A stretch of DNA of 64,000 nt from Paeniglutamicibacter sulfureus (GTDB lineage Bacteria > Actinomycetota > Actinomycetes > Actinomycetales > Micrococcaceae), in assembly GCF_030512175.1 (NCBI RefSeq), contig NZ_JAULBL010000002.1:928149-992148 (forward strand). The letters run 5' to 3'. Positions 26,322-35,705 of the stretch are shown piece after piece. Every line of letters starts with the position of its first letter. Within the stretch, counting starts at the first letter, position 1. Below the pieces are notes generated by a model that was given only the letters and a program-made list of their open reading frames with translations, did no database searches and was not told the DNA's origin. The translations under genes were made by a program, and so were the position numbers.

Positions 26322-28316
26322 TTAGGCTCCGGCCAGGATGCGGGAGACGGACTGCACCGTCTCGTCCAGGTCCTGCGGGTTCACCAGCACGCCGGTGTCA
26401 AGCACGCCGCCGGAACCGCCCTGCACCAGGCGCTTGAGCGGGATTTCCATGCGCTTGCCGGTGCGCGTGCGCGGGATGCTGCGCACGAACAACACGTGGT
26501 CCGGGACGTGGCGCGGGGAAAGCTGGGTGCGCAGCGCCGTGCGGATCGAGCGCTCCAGCCCCACGGTGTCCGCATCATCGGCGGCCTCCACCAGCAGCAC
26601 CAGCTGGCCCATTGCGCCGCCTTGCTCGAAGTGCATCACCATGGCGTCGTTGACGCCGGGGTGGCCATCGAGCAGTGCATAGAACTCCGCGGTGCCCAGG
26701 CGCACGCCTCCGCGGTTCAGCGTGGCGTCCGAGCGCCCGGTGATGACCCAGCTGTCGCGCTCGGTGCGCACCAGCCAGTCGCCGTGGCGCCAGATGCCCT
26801 CAAAGACGTCGAAGTAGCTGGAGTTGTAGCGCTCATTGTCCGGATCGTTCCAGAAGAACACCGGCATCGAGGGCATCGGCAGGGTGGCAACCAGTTCGCC
26901 GGGTTCCCCGCGCAGGGAGTTGCGTTCGTGGTCCCAGGAATCCACTGCTACACCCAGCGGGCGGCAGGCCATTTCCCCGGCGTGGACCGGGGACAGGGGA
27001 CTGGCGCCCAGGAACGCCGCGCAGATGTCGGTGCCACCGGAGGTCGGCGCCATCACGATGTCGGGGTTGATCGAGTCGTACGCCCAGCCTGCGACGTCGG
27101 CGGCCAGCGGGGATCCGGAACACTGGATCTCGCGCAGCCGGGAGAGATCCCATTTCTTGCCCGGCTCGACACCCGCGTGGGCGCAGGCGGCCAGGTAGGC
27201 GGCGCCGGTGCCCATGTAGGTGGATTCGGTTTCGGCCATGACCGACCACTGCGACCACTGCCCGTCAAGGGTCGGCCAATTGGGATCCCCGTCCTGCAGG
27301 ACCACACAGGCACCCACCAGCAGAGAAGAAGCACCCATGTTCCAGACCATCCACCCGGTGGTGGAGAACCAGTAGGCGGTGTCGGCCTCGGAGATGTCGA
27401 AGTGCAGGCCCATGGCCTTGTAGTGCTCCAGCAGCAGGCCGCCGTGGGAGTGCACGATGGCCTTGGGGGTTCCGGTGGTGCCGGAGGAGAAGAGCACCGT
27501 CATGGGGTGGTTGAACGGAACCGGTTCGATGATCGCCGGTGCGTGGTCCGCGGTGAAATCCGCCCATGATTCTGCACCCGGTGCGGCTGCCGCAACGTCC
27601 AGCTCTTCATCCAGGTAGGGCAGCACCACCGTGGGGATGTCGCCGAGCTCAGCCCGGACGGCAGCCAGGTCGCCGAGCTTGGAAATGTCCTTTGCTCCCC
27701 AGCGGTAACCATCGATGGAGATCAACAACGTGGGATCCAGCTGGCCGATGCGCCCCAGCACGCCCTTGACACCCATTTCCGGCGGCACGCAGCACCAGAT
27801 GGCGCCCAGGCCGATGACGGCGAAATAGGTGGCCAGGGTTTGCGGGATGTTGGGCAGGTAGCCTGCAACCCTGTCCCCGGACTTGATGCCGTGGCGGATC
27901 AGGCCCTGCTGGATGCGCTCGATCTCCTCGGTGAACCGGGCGCCGGTCCAGTCGATGGAACCGTTGGTCTGGCTGCGGGACTTGACCATGGTGTCCTGGG
28001 GGCGGCGGGCCAGGGAACGCAGGACGTGCTCGGTGAAGTTGATCCGGGCTCCGGTGAACCATTGCGCCCCGGGCATGGTGCGCTCGGTGAGCACCGAGGT
28101 GTAGGGGGCGTGGCTGATGATCTCGAAGTGGTCCCAGACCTCGCCCCAGAACTCCTCAAGGTTTTCAACCGACCAGGCCCAGGCATCCTCGTAGTCGGTG
28201 AAGTGCCGGCCGGTCTTGGCCTCGATCTTTTCCAGGAAGCGGCCCATTTGGCTGCTTGACCAGTCCTCGCGGGCGGGTGCGGGCCGCAGCAGTGCGCCGG
28301 GTTCGGTGTTCTTCAT
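26322..28316 (-). CDS. Acetoacetate-CoA ligase (acetoacetyl-CoA synthetase)
   Basis: A 664-residue adenylate-forming enzyme: acetoacetate + ATP + CoA to acetoacetyl-CoA. The ATP motif is [19 protein letters not shown]; others are [24 protein letters not shown], the core [31 protein letters not shown] and the acylated Lys motif [14 protein letters not shown]. The N-terminal ~110 residues and the overall length fit acetoacetate-specific members rather than acetyl-CoA synthetase. It is last in an operon after an AAHS carrier and an amidohydrolase, so it likely activates the terminal product of that pathway; a different short keto- or hydroxy-acid substrate remains possible. Confidence 0.9.
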   Translation of the reverse strand: MKNTEPGALLRPAPAREDWSSSQMGRFLEKIEAKTGRHFTDYEDAWAWSVENLEEFWGEVWDHFEIISHAPYTSVLTERTMPGAQWFTGARINFTEHVLRSLARRPQDTMVKSRSQTNGSIDWTGARFTEEIERIQQGLIRHGIKSGDRVAGYLPNIPQTLATYFAVIGLGAIWCCVPPEMGVKGVLGRIGQLDPTLLISIDGYRWGAKDISKLGDLAAVRAELGDIPTVVLPYLDEELDVAAAAPGAESWADFTADHAPAIIEPVPFNHPMTVLFSSGTTGTPKAIVHSHGGLLLEHYKAMGLHFDISEADTAYWFSTTGWMVWNMGASSLLVGACVVLQDGDPNWPTLDGQWSQWSVMAETESTYMGTGAAYLAACAHAGVEPGKKWDLSRLREIQCSGSPLAADVAGWAYDSINPDIVMAPTSGGTDICAAFLGASPLSPVHAGEMACRPLGVAVDSWDHERNSLRGEPGELVATLPMPSMPVFFWNDPDNERYNSSYFDVFEGIWRHGDWLVRTERDSWVITGRSDATLNRGGVRLGTAEFYALLDGHPGVNDAMVMHFEQGGAMGQLVLLVEAADDADTVGLERSIRTALRTQLSPRHVPDHVLFVRSIPRTRTGKRMEIPLKRLVQGGSGGVLDTGVLVNPQDLDETVQSVSRILAGA

Positions 28317-28378
28317 GGTGCTTTCCTTTAATGGTCTTCGTGTCGTCCAGGGATCCCGGAGGCGGGCGTGGCGGTGCG

Positions 28379-29269
28379 TTAGGAGGAGGTGGTGCCGGAA
28401 TCGAGTCCGAGCAGCCTCACGGCGTTGTCCTTGATGATTTTTTGGCGCGGTCCCTCGCGCAGCTCCAGCTTCGCGAAGTCGGCCATCCAGCGATCCGGCG
28501 GCAACAGCGGGAAGTCGGAGCCGAAGAGGACCTTGTCCTGGAGCATGGTGTTGGCGTACTGCACCAGGTTGGCCGGGAAGTACTTGGGCGACCAGCCGGA
28601 GAGATCGATGTACACGTGGTTGTGGCGCACCGCCACCGCCAGGGCCTCGTCCTGCCAGGGGAAGGAGGGGTGCGCCATGATGATGCGCAGTTCGGGGAAG
28701 TCCACCGCCACGTCGTCCAGGGCCATCGGGTTGGAGTACTTCAAACGGATCCCGCCGGATCCGGGCATTCCGGCGCCGATGCCGCTCTGGCCGGTGTGGA
28801 AGAGTGCGGGGACGCCCAGTGACTGGATTTCCTCGTAGAGCGGGTAGGCGGTGCGGTCGTTCGGGAAGAAGGACTGCAGGTTCGGGTGGAACTTGAATCC
28901 CTTAATCCCGTAGTCCTGCACCAGGATGCGGGCCTCGGTGATGGCCGCCTTGCCGCGCGCCGGGTCGATGCTGGCGAAGGGGATGAGCACGTCGGCGTGC
29001 TTGGCCGCCTCCTCGGCGATGTAGCGGTTGGAGATCGGCGGGTGGCCGGTGGTGGCCTCGTGGTCGACGGTGAACACGACGGCTGCCATGTTCCGTTCGC
29101 GGTAGTGGGCCGCGACGGCCTCGATCCCCAGCGGGTCGTGGGCCGCGCCGAAGTGCGCCTGCGCGGCCTCGCGGAAATCGTCAGGCATGTCGGTGTGGCC
29201 GTGGTCGTCGGATTCGATGTGGACGTGCATGTCGATCGCGACCAGGTCGGCGACGTTGATCTTGCTCAT
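28379..29269 (-). CDS. Amidohydrolase_2 family enzyme (ACMSD/decarboxylase-like)
   Basis: A 296-residue TIM-barrel metal enzyme. The metal motif is IDMHVHIES (HxH near residues 13-15), with KFHPN, LFHTGQSG and IIMAHPSFPW supplying further His residues and the active-site Asp in FGSDFP. These are hallmarks of the amidohydrolase_2 group, which includes aromatic and unsaturated-acid decarboxylases (ACMSD, gamma-resorcylate) and lactone hydrolases. It sits between an aromatic-acid-type carrier and acetoacetate-CoA ligase, so decarboxylation or hydrolysis of the imported acid is the natural inference. I choose the ATG at 29269 because it gives the family N-terminus. Confidence 0.82.
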   Translation of the reverse strand: MSKINVADLVAIDMHVHIESDDHGHTDMPDDFREAAQAHFGAAHDPLGIEAVAAHYRERNMAAVVFTVDHEATTGHPPISNRYIAEEAAKHADVLIPFASIDPARGKAAITEARILVQDYGIKGFKFHPNLQSFFPNDRTAYPLYEEIQSLGVPALFHTGQSGIGAGMPGSGGIRLKYSNPMALDDVAVDFPELRIIMAHPSFPWQDEALAVAVRHNHVYIDLSGWSPKYFPANLVQYANTMLQDKVLFGSDFPLLPPDRWMADFAKLELREGPRQKIIKDNAVRLLGLDSGTTSS

Positions 29270-29342
29270 GGTGGCGTTTATTCCTAGCCGGTGGCGGACG
29301 GGGCCGCCACCGATCGCTGGTTTGTCGGAAGGGGAAAGCAGG

Positions 29343-30680
29343 TCAGGAAAGAGTTGCGGCAACCGGTTCCGTCGAGCGGGTTTGGCGCTTGAGCGAGAAG
29401 GCCAACGCCACGATGCACAGGGCGGAAGCGGCCAGCGGGGCGGCGAAGAGCACGAAGATGTTCTCCGGCTTCCAGCCGCCGGCCAGCAGATAGCCGACCA
29501 GGATCGGGGCGACGATGGAAACCAGGCGGCCGAGGCCGATCATCCAGCCGACACCGGTTGCCCGGGCCCGGGCGCTGTAGATCTCGGGGGAGACCGTGTA
29601 GAAGCCGGCGATGCCCGCGGTGGTGAGCATGCCCAAGAAGAGCGCAAGCACCATGGCCAGGGTGATCTGGGTGAAGAGCATGGAGAAGACAACGTAGGCG
29701 GCGGCCGATCCGAGCAGCGCGATGACCAGCAGCGGGCGTGCTCGGTAGCGCACGGCCAAGGCGCTGAAGACGAAGCAGCCCAGGATGCCGCCGGCGTTGG
29801 CGATGGTGCCTGTGGTGACGCCGATCGAGTTGTCGCCGGTGACGCCGGCAATGATCTTCGGGGTCCAGGTGTTGGCGAAGTAGTATGCGGCCACGAGGCA
29901 GCCATAGCCCGCCCAGAGCATGAAGGTGCGGAAACGGATCGGGGTGGTCAGGATTTCGCCGATCGCCGACTGCTCCTTGCCGGTGGCCGTGATGGCCGGC
30001 AGTGCGTCCAGTGCCGGGCGCCCGATCTTGGCGAGGATGTTGTTCACGCGCTTGAGGGCGCCGGCGGGCCGGCGGGTGAACAGGTAGTCAAGGGATTCGG
30101 GAAGCCAGATCCACGAGACGACGAGCATGATGATGGTCAAGACCGCACCGACGGCGAAGAGGGAGTGCCAGCCGAAGTTCGGGATCAACGGTCCGGCCAC
30201 GAGGCCGCCGATGGTGGCGCCGATCGGGTAGCCGGCGGTGTAGATGCCCATGATTGAACCGCGACGCTTGTTCGAGGAGTATTCGGACACCAGGACGTTC
30301 AGGTTGGCCATCATGCCGCCGACGCCCAGGCCGGTCACGATCCGGAAGACCAGGAGTTGGGTGGCATCGCCGGCGAAGACCGAAGCGACCATGCCGATGC
30401 TGATGACGACGAGGGAGATCAGGGTGAGGCGGCGGCGCCCGATCTTGTCGGCGAGCGGAGTGAGGAAGATGGAACCTGCAGCCATGCCGAAGAGGCTTGC
30501 GCTCAGCAGGAATCCGAGGGCGGCGGGCTGGATGCCCCACTCGCGAGAGAGCACCGGCGCGGCGTAGGCCATGGCGGCCACATCGAAACCGTCAATCAGG
30601 ATCAGGGTCAGGGCGATGACGACCGCCATTACCTGGAACCGGCTCATGGCCGAACTACGTATTTCCGCGAGAGTTTCCAT
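29343..30680 (-). CDS. AAHS-family MFS transporter (aromatic acid:H+ symporter)
   Basis: A 445-residue, 12-helix carrier with the AAHS signatures LILIDGFDVAAMAYAAPVL in TM1 (substrate-binding Asp pair region), LADKIGRRRLTLISL, LGVGGMMANLNVLVSEYSSNKRRGS and the PEIYSARARATGVGW loop. Relatives import 4-hydroxybenzoate, protocatechuate or vanillate. The ATG at 30680 follows AGGAAG. It is first in the operon with the amidohydrolase and acetoacetate-CoA ligase, divergent from an IclR regulator. Confidence 0.9.
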   Translation of the reverse strand: METLAEIRSSAMSRFQVMAVVIALTLILIDGFDVAAMAYAAPVLSREWGIQPAALGFLLSASLFGMAAGSIFLTPLADKIGRRRLTLISLVVISIGMVASVFAGDATQLLVFRIVTGLGVGGMMANLNVLVSEYSSNKRRGSIMGIYTAGYPIGATIGGLVAGPLIPNFGWHSLFAVGAVLTIIMLVVSWIWLPESLDYLFTRRPAGALKRVNNILAKIGRPALDALPAITATGKEQSAIGEILTTPIRFRTFMLWAGYGCLVAAYYFANTWTPKIIAGVTGDNSIGVTTGTIANAGGILGCFVFSALAVRYRARPLLVIALLGSAAAYVVFSMLFTQITLAMVLALFLGMLTTAGIAGFYTVSPEIYSARARATGVGWMIGLGRLVSIVAPILVGYLLAGGWKPENIFVLFAAPLAASALCIVALAFSLKRQTRSTEPVAATLS

Positions 30681-30778
30681 GGGAGCTTCCTGGTTTGGTA
30701 AAGGTGCAACGGGCGGAACGCCGCCCGTCAATGTGAGTTTAGTCATGGATGTGACGGAGGAACCATATTTTGTGCGCA

Positions 30779-30905
30779 AATTCCGTTATACAGAATTGTT
30801 GATGATGATTTCATCGCGATTCACCCTTTGGCTTTGGGGTCTGTAGGGAATCCGCGGGGTACGTGCCCGGCTCTCGATCGTCAGACTCATTCCGTATGAA
30901 GGAAT
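30779..30905. promoter_or_regulatory. Two ATTCC-type inverted repeats, candidate IclR operators
   Basis: AATTC-N9-GAATT at 30779-30797 and ATTCC-N7-GGAAT at 30889-30905 share the core ATTCCGT and lie in the 338-base divergent region between the AAHS carrier (-) and an IclR gene (+). IclR proteins bind short palindromes in such positions. The rest of this region holds no supported gene. Confidence 0.5.
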
Positions 30906-31018
30906 TCATGATGGTTGGGAGGAGGGCGCGCAGAGTGTGTCCCCCGGGAGCGGCATGGGCGGTGCCGCACCCGTCAGCGGAGCCCGGGTGCCGGGCGGCA
31001 ACATGGGATGCTTGTGCC

Positions 31019-31855
31019 ATGACCAACTCCACGCCGGATGCAGCTGCGAGCGATTCCAAATCTTGGACCGACGGCGCAACGCAGTCGCCCATCGAATCGG
31101 TTGACCGCGCGTTGCAATTGGCTCTCATGCTCCGCTTCGGTGGCACCTTGACCGTCACCGAGGCGGCCGCGCGGCTCGGCGTGGCGGTCTCCACGGCGCA
31201 CCGCCTGCTGGCCGCCCTTTCCTACCGGGGATTTGCCGGCCAGGACCGAGAACGGCGCTATGTGGCGGGACCTGTTCTTGCCGCCCACGCGGTCGGGGCC
31301 ATAGCCCGAAGTTCATTGCGCGACCTGGCCCGCCCGGCACTTGAACGGCTCCATGCCAGGCTCCATGAAACCGTGGGCTTCATGGTGTTGGAAATGGGCT
31401 CGGTTCGTTTCCTCGACGGCATAGATGAAATGGAGCAGAACCTGAGGGTGGTGATTCGTGTCGGGGACAAGTTGCCGGCGCTCGAGTCGGCCGGCGGCAA
31501 GGCCATGCTGGCGCAACTGCGAAATGACGACCTTGCCGCAGTTACATCCGCATCGGGGGTCCCGGCGCCGCTGGACGAGCGGGCCGGGTCGGAAGGTGGA
31601 TCGCTTGCAACGCTGAAGCGGCATCTGGCTGTGGTTCGCCGCAATGGCTATGGGGTGAATTTGGAGGAAACCTCACCGGGCATCTGTGGAGTGGGCGTTG
31701 CGATCCCCACGACAGGACAGCCGCTCGGGGCCTTTACGACCGTTCTGCCCACGGCACGCTTCCATCGGGATGAGCTCAAGGGCTACGTTGAGGCCCTTGC
31801 TCAGGCGGCGGACGAGACCGGCCGTCGCATCGCGGATCTGACGCGCGCGCTCTGA
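31019..31855 (+). CDS. IclR-family transcriptional regulator
   Basis: A 278-residue regulator: winged helix (SVDRALQLALMLR, LGVAVSTAHRLLAALSYRGFA) and IclR effector domain (MGSVRFLDGIDE, NLRVVIRVGDKLPALESAGGKAMLAQL). The ATG at 31019 is the best start; the frame is open further upstream across promoter DNA. It is paralogous to the IclR gene at 25485 and divergent from the carrier-amidohydrolase-ligase operon, which it probably controls. Confidence 0.87.
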   Translation: MTNSTPDAAASDSKSWTDGATQSPIESVDRALQLALMLRFGGTLTVTEAAARLGVAVSTAHRLLAALSYRGFAGQDRERRYVAGPVLAAHAVGAIARSSLRDLARPALERLHARLHETVGFMVLEMGSVRFLDGIDEMEQNLRVVIRVGDKLPALESAGGKAMLAQLRNDDLAAVTSASGVPAPLDERAGSEGGSLATLKRHLAVVRRNGYGVNLEETSPGICGVGVAIPTTGQPLGAFTTVLPTARFHRDELKGYVEALAQAADETGRRIADLTRAL

Positions 31856-31974
31856 GGTCGGATAGTTCCCTGCCGGGCAATAATCCCCGCTTCGTGTGAC
31901 CAAGGAAATGTTGCGTTCGACTTTCCTCTGGACGGAAAAGTTGACGAGATTTCCTGGACAGAACCCCTACTTGT

Positions 31975-32039
31975 ATGTAATTGCATGTAATTTCTACGAG
32001 GGTGAGAACTTGACATTCCGGCAGCGGGAAAACCGGAAT
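31975..32039. promoter_or_regulatory. Promoter region of the SDR-carrier operon with repeats
   Basis: The 403-base gap (31856-32258) holds ATGTAATT-GC-ATGTAATT (direct repeat, 31975-31992), a consensus -35 TTGACA (32010-32015) with no clear -10, and ATTCCGG-N11-CCGGAAT (32015-32039). The last resembles the ATTCC boxes upstream of the neighbouring IclR gene, suggesting joint control. Confidence 0.45.
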
Positions 32040-32258
32040 TGCGGTGTGATCGGCGCCGTTGACGCCGGATTCGGGCAGGCCTACTGTATGGAATGCATCA
32101 ACACCGGGAGCGGAATTCCTTTCCGCACCGTGAGACGCATACAAGCACGGACCGTCACCCGCCGGACCACCTGGCCCGAGAGTCCCGGCCCTCGCCGTAC
32201 ATAAGAATGCGAACCGAAGTCGTGGGATCCACGGCATCGCGTAGAAGGAGTCGAAATC

Positions 32259-33017
32259 ATGTCACAGCGTGTACTCATCACCGCCGGAGCCGGCGGAATC
32301 GGACTGGCCATCGCCAAGGCTTTCGTTGCCAACGGCGCCCGCGTCCACATCGCCGACGTCAACGCCGAGGCCGTCGCGGCGATCGTCGCGGAAAACGAGA
32401 ACACCACCGGTTCGGTCGGCGACATCAGCAAGGCCGAGGACCTCGAGGTGCTCTTCAAGGACATCGAGGAACAGCTTGGCGGCCTGGATGTGCTCGTCAA
32501 CAACGCCGGCATCGCCGGAGCCACCGCCCCGGCCAACGACTACCCGATCGACACCTGGGCCGCCGTCGTGAACATCAACCTCACAGGCACCCTCATGGTC
32601 ACCCAGCGCGCCATCCCGCTGCTCAAGGAATCCGACGCGGGCTCCATCCTGGTGATGTCCTCGCTGGCCGGCCGCTTCGGCTACCCGAACCGCATCGCCT
32701 ACGCCACGACCAAGTGGGGACTGGTCGGCTTTGCCAAGACGCTCGCCCTGGAACTGGGCGATTTCGGCATCACCGCCAACACCATCCACCCCGGAGCCGT
32801 CGAGGGCCCGCGCATGGGCAGCGTATTGGCAGGCCGCGCCGAGGCCAACGGCACCACGGTGGAGGAAGAAACCAACAAGGCGCTGGACAACCAGTCGATC
32901 CGCAAGTTCATCGACCCCAACGACATCGCCCAGCTGGCCCTCTTCCTGGCCGGCCCGCACGCCCGCACGATCTCGGGACAGATGTTCCCGATCGACGGCG
33001 ACTCGAAGCACTCCTAG
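32259..33017 (+). CDS. Short-chain dehydrogenase/reductase
   Basis: A 252-residue classical SDR: cofactor motif TAGAGGIGLAIA (about 7-18), IADVN (Asp after beta-2 favours NAD), NNAGIAG, catalytic Ser in LVMSSLAG and YATTK with the catalytic Tyr and Lys, then the end motif FPIDGDSKHS. GAAGGAG precedes the ATG. It is cotranscribed with the NimT-like carrier 36 bases downstream, so it probably oxidises the imported hydroxy-acid or a diol intermediate; substrate not identifiable. Confidence 0.9.
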   Translation: MSQRVLITAGAGGIGLAIAKAFVANGARVHIADVNAEAVAAIVAENENTTGSVGDISKAEDLEVLFKDIEEQLGGLDVLVNNAGIAGATAPANDYPIDTWAAVVNINLTGTLMVTQRAIPLLKESDAGSILVMSSLAGRFGYPNRIAYATTKWGLVGFAKTLALELGDFGITANTIHPGAVEGPRMGSVLAGRAEANGTTVEEETNKALDNQSIRKFIDPNDIAQLALFLAGPHARTISGQMFPIDGDSKHS

Positions 33018-33053
33018 GCAATCTGAACCACTAGCTGAATCGCAGAACCGGAC

Positions 33054-34349
33054 ATGTCCACCACAAGTAACACTTTCGGCGAAAACCTTGCACAGGCCGC
33101 AGGCGCGGGCAACCCCCGCCCCGGGCTGTGGAAGGGCCGCATCATCATCATCGTTGGGCTGCTGCTGCTGGGCATCGGCCTGCGCTACGCGGTCACCGGG
33201 CTCTCGCCACTGCTGACCACCGTCACCGGCGAACTGGGCATCGGCACCGCCGGGGCCACCTTCATCGGCATGCTGCCCACGCTGAGCTTCGGCATCGGCG
33301 GCTTCCTGGCCCCGGTCATTGTGCGCAAGATCGGGCTGGAGGCAACCGCCCTGATCGCCGTGATCCTGGCCGCCGTCGGCACCATGGTGCGTCCCTTCAG
33401 CGACAGCCCCGCGATCTTCATGGCCCTGACGTTCGTGGCCCTGCTGGGCATGGGCTTCGGCAACGTGGCTGGCGCCCCGCTGGTCAAGAAGCACTTCCCC
33501 GACCGCCAGGCCTCCATGGTCACCGTCTTCGCCCTGCTGATGCAGGCCGGGGCAACGCTGCCGGCCATGACGGCGCTCCCGCTGGCCAATGCCGGCGGCT
33601 GGCAGTTCTCGCTCGCCTCGTGGGGCGTGCTCTCACTGGTCGCCGTCCTGCCCTGGACGCTGGTGCTTCTGAAGGAACGCCGCAGCGGTGCCCCCACCGC
33701 GGCGCAGAGTGCCACGGCCGGTGCGGCGGCCGGAACGGGTCTGGGCCTGGGCCGCTTGGTCGCCAGCCCCGTCGCCGTCGGAACCGCACTGTTCTACGCC
33801 ATGGCCTCGCTGAACATCTATGCCATGCTGGCCTGGCTGCCCACGATCATGCAGCAGGGCTTCGGGCTGGACAAGGGATCGGCCGCCACGGCGTTTTCCG
33901 TCTACACGTTCATGACCCTCCCGATGGCGGTGATCACCCCGCTGATCGCCAACAAGATGCGCAACCCGGCGATCCTCGCGGTGATCCTGTCGGCGGCCGG
34001 CCCGCTGGGCTACCTGCTGATGCTGACCGGAATCGGCCCGCTGTGGCTCGCCGCCCTGGTGGCAGGTCTCGCCGGAGGAGCCTTCCCGCTGGCGATCGCG
34101 ATGTTCAACCTGCGCAGCCGCACCACCGCGGGGTCCGCGGCCATGGCAGGATTCGCGATGGGCGTCGGCTACCTCTTCGGCACCCTTGGCCCGCTGCTGG
34201 GTGGTTGGCTCTTCTCCACCACCGGTGGCTGGACCGTCCCGCTGTGGGTGTACGTGGCAACCTTCATCCCGATGTCTCTGGGCGGCATCATGATGGCCCG
34301 TACCGGCCGATACGTCGAGGACAAGGCCGGGGTCGCCGGCCAGGCGTAA
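33054..34349 (+). CDS. CynX/NimT-family MFS transporter
   Basis: A 431-residue, 12-helix carrier of the cyanate/nitroimidazole-type MFS group: LLLLGIGLRYAVTGLSPLL in TM1, GMGFGNVAGAPLVKKHFPDRQASMVT after TM4 and FNLRSRTTAGSAAMAGF near TM10. Members of this group import or export small anions; a catabolic anion symporter is inferred from the coupled SDR. A 15-bp hairpin follows. Confidence 0.88.
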   Translation: MSTTSNTFGENLAQAAGAGNPRPGLWKGRIIIIVGLLLLGIGLRYAVTGLSPLLTTVTGELGIGTAGATFIGMLPTLSFGIGGFLAPVIVRKIGLEATALIAVILAAVGTMVRPFSDSPAIFMALTFVALLGMGFGNVAGAPLVKKHFPDRQASMVTVFALLMQAGATLPAMTALPLANAGGWQFSLASWGVLSLVAVLPWTLVLLKERRSGAPTAAQSATAGAAAGTGLGLGRLVASPVAVGTALFYAMASLNIYAMLAWLPTIMQQGFGLDKGSAATAFSVYTFMTLPMAVITPLIANKMRNPAILAVILSAAGPLGYLLMLTGIGPLWLAALVAGLAGGAFPLAIAMFNLRSRTTAGSAAMAGFAMGVGYLFGTLGPLLGGWLFSTTGGWTVPLWVYVATFIPMSLGGIMMARTGRYVEDKAGVAGQA

Positions 34350-34388
34350 CCGCGCGGTACACGGCGACCCGGACCCCGGTCCATGTAC

Positions 34389-34422
34389 GCGAACGGCCCG
34401 GTCAAGCGACCGGGCCGTTCGC
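34389..34422. terminator. 15-bp hairpin after the SDR-carrier operon
   Basis: GCGAACGGCCCGGTC pairs perfectly with GACCGGGCCGTTCGC around an AAGC tetraloop, 40 bases after the carrier stop. Confidence 0.8.
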
Positions 34423-34558
34423 ATGGGCGGGAGCCTCCGGGCACGCGCAAGCGCCAAGCCCCCTGTACGGCATTTTGAACTTCCGCGACCGCCTCGAGCG
34501 GGGCCGGATCCAGGCGATGTCACACCCGGGCCGGAAACCGGTGTGCGGGTGCGCTCTG

Positions 34559-34564
34559 TAGACT
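34559..34564 (+). promoter_or_regulatory. -10 element of a probable leaderless transcript (mntR-like gene)
   Basis: TAGACT ends seven bases before the ATG of the DtxR-family gene, and no ribosome site lies between, which fits transcription starting at or next to the start codon. A -35 box is not obvious. Confidence 0.4.
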
Positions 34565-34571
34565 CGTACAC

Positions 34572-35246
34572 ATGTCGGTTTCGGATCTTTCCATCAGCAC
34601 GCAAAACTATTTGAAGGTCATTTGGGGGCTCTCCGAATGGTCGGACGATCCCGTCACCGCAACAGACATCGCACAGAAATCCGGGCTGAAGGTCTCCTCG
34701 GTCTCCGATGCGGTGCGCAAGCTGACCGCGCAGGGCCTGGTCAGCCACGCCCGCTACGGTGCCGTCGAGCTGACCGAAGTGGGCAGAAAGTACGCACTGG
34801 ACATGGTGCGCCGGCACCGGCTGCTGGAAACCTTCCTGGTCCAGACCCTGGCCTACAACTGGGACCAGGTCCACGACGAAGCCGAAAACCTCGAGCACGC
34901 CATGAGCGACTTCATGGTCGAACGCCTTGATGCCTTCCTGGGCCACCCCGACCGCGATCCGCACGGGGACCCGATCCCCAGTGCCGACGGGGTGCTGACC
35001 AGGCCTGACGCCGTATTGCTGAGCACCGTGGAGCCCGGCGTCCGGGTCACCGTGGAGCGGATCAATGACGAGGACCCGGCGTTGCTGCAGTACCTCAGCG
35101 CGCAGGGTGTTGTGCCCGGGGTGGACCTGGTCATCACCGAGGCAGCCCCGTTCTCCGATGCGGTGCTGCTGCAGGTCGCCGACGGAACCGGCACCATCAG
35201 CCTGGGACGCCAGGCCACCGAGGCGCTGCACGTCTCGCGCGGCTAG
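34572..35246 (+). CDS. DtxR/MntR-family metal-dependent regulator
   Basis: A 224-residue iron/manganese-responsive repressor. Residues 1-~70 are the winged helix (STQNYLKVIWGL, TATDIAQKSGLKVSSVSDAVRKL), ~75-140 the dimerisation and metal domain (VRRHRLLETFLV, WDQVHDEAENLEHAMS, whose His and Glu match DtxR metal ligands), and ~150-224 an SH3-like FeoA domain. DtxR has Cys102 in this region and MntR-type proteins have Asp or Glu; the position here cannot be aligned safely by eye. It lies ~5 kb from an MntABC-type operon with a palindrome, its likely target. Confidence 0.88.
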   Translation: MSVSDLSISTQNYLKVIWGLSEWSDDPVTATDIAQKSGLKVSSVSDAVRKLTAQGLVSHARYGAVELTEVGRKYALDMVRRHRLLETFLVQTLAYNWDQVHDEAENLEHAMSDFMVERLDAFLGHPDRDPHGDPIPSADGVLTRPDAVLLSTVEPGVRVTVERINDEDPALLQYLSAQGVVPGVDLVITEAAPFSDAVLLQVADGTGTISLGRQATEALHVSRG

Positions 35247-35450
35247 AAGGGCAGCGGCACCACGCGCTGCCAGGGTCCTGGCTTCGCCGTCGATGTCGCT
35301 CCGGGGCGGCTTACCTGGCGGCCTGCAATTGTCGGGCTTGATCTTGATGTTGTATGGCAAGGAATGGTCGCCGGTGATTGATGTTCGCATCTCCAAAGCG
35401 ATAGGAATCGCGGCAAATCAGGGTTCATGGCGTTGCCTTACTGAATCAAG

Positions 35451-35690
35451 ATGGCGATCGCCCGGTCGAGGAGGACCGTATTCCACGGGAGGGTGGCGCC
35501 CGTGAGAAGATTCAGCACTGAAGTCCGGTAGCGCTTCTGCCGGGTGTGTGTCGAATGGTGGAACGAATACGAGTTGGGCAGCTGGCCAGATGTTATGCGT
35601 GCCTTGCTCGATTTCCAAGACGAAGCAGACACGCTCCATGGGTACTGCACCTCCGGGGAAGACCGGCTGTGGTCGCGACCACCCGGGTGA
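35451..35690 (+). pseudogene. Possible decayed gene fragment
   Basis: One frame reads 26 codons from ATG 35451, meets TAG at 35529-35531, then continues 52 codons (35532-35690) with protein-like, Trp/Glu-rich composition (VEWWNEYELGSWPDV, LLDFQDEADTLHGY). Neighbouring DNA between 35247 and 35705 (459 bases) has no intact gene. I cannot name a family and the opposite strand is also open, so this is only a suspicion of a broken ORF. Confidence 0.25.
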
Positions 35691-35705
35691 TCGCCGTGGG
35701 ATGGC

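Noticed and set aside
33633-35396. A 587-codon minus-strand frame
   Set aside because: It lies antisense to the NimT-like carrier and DtxR gene, which have full domain evidence, and crosses a terminator.
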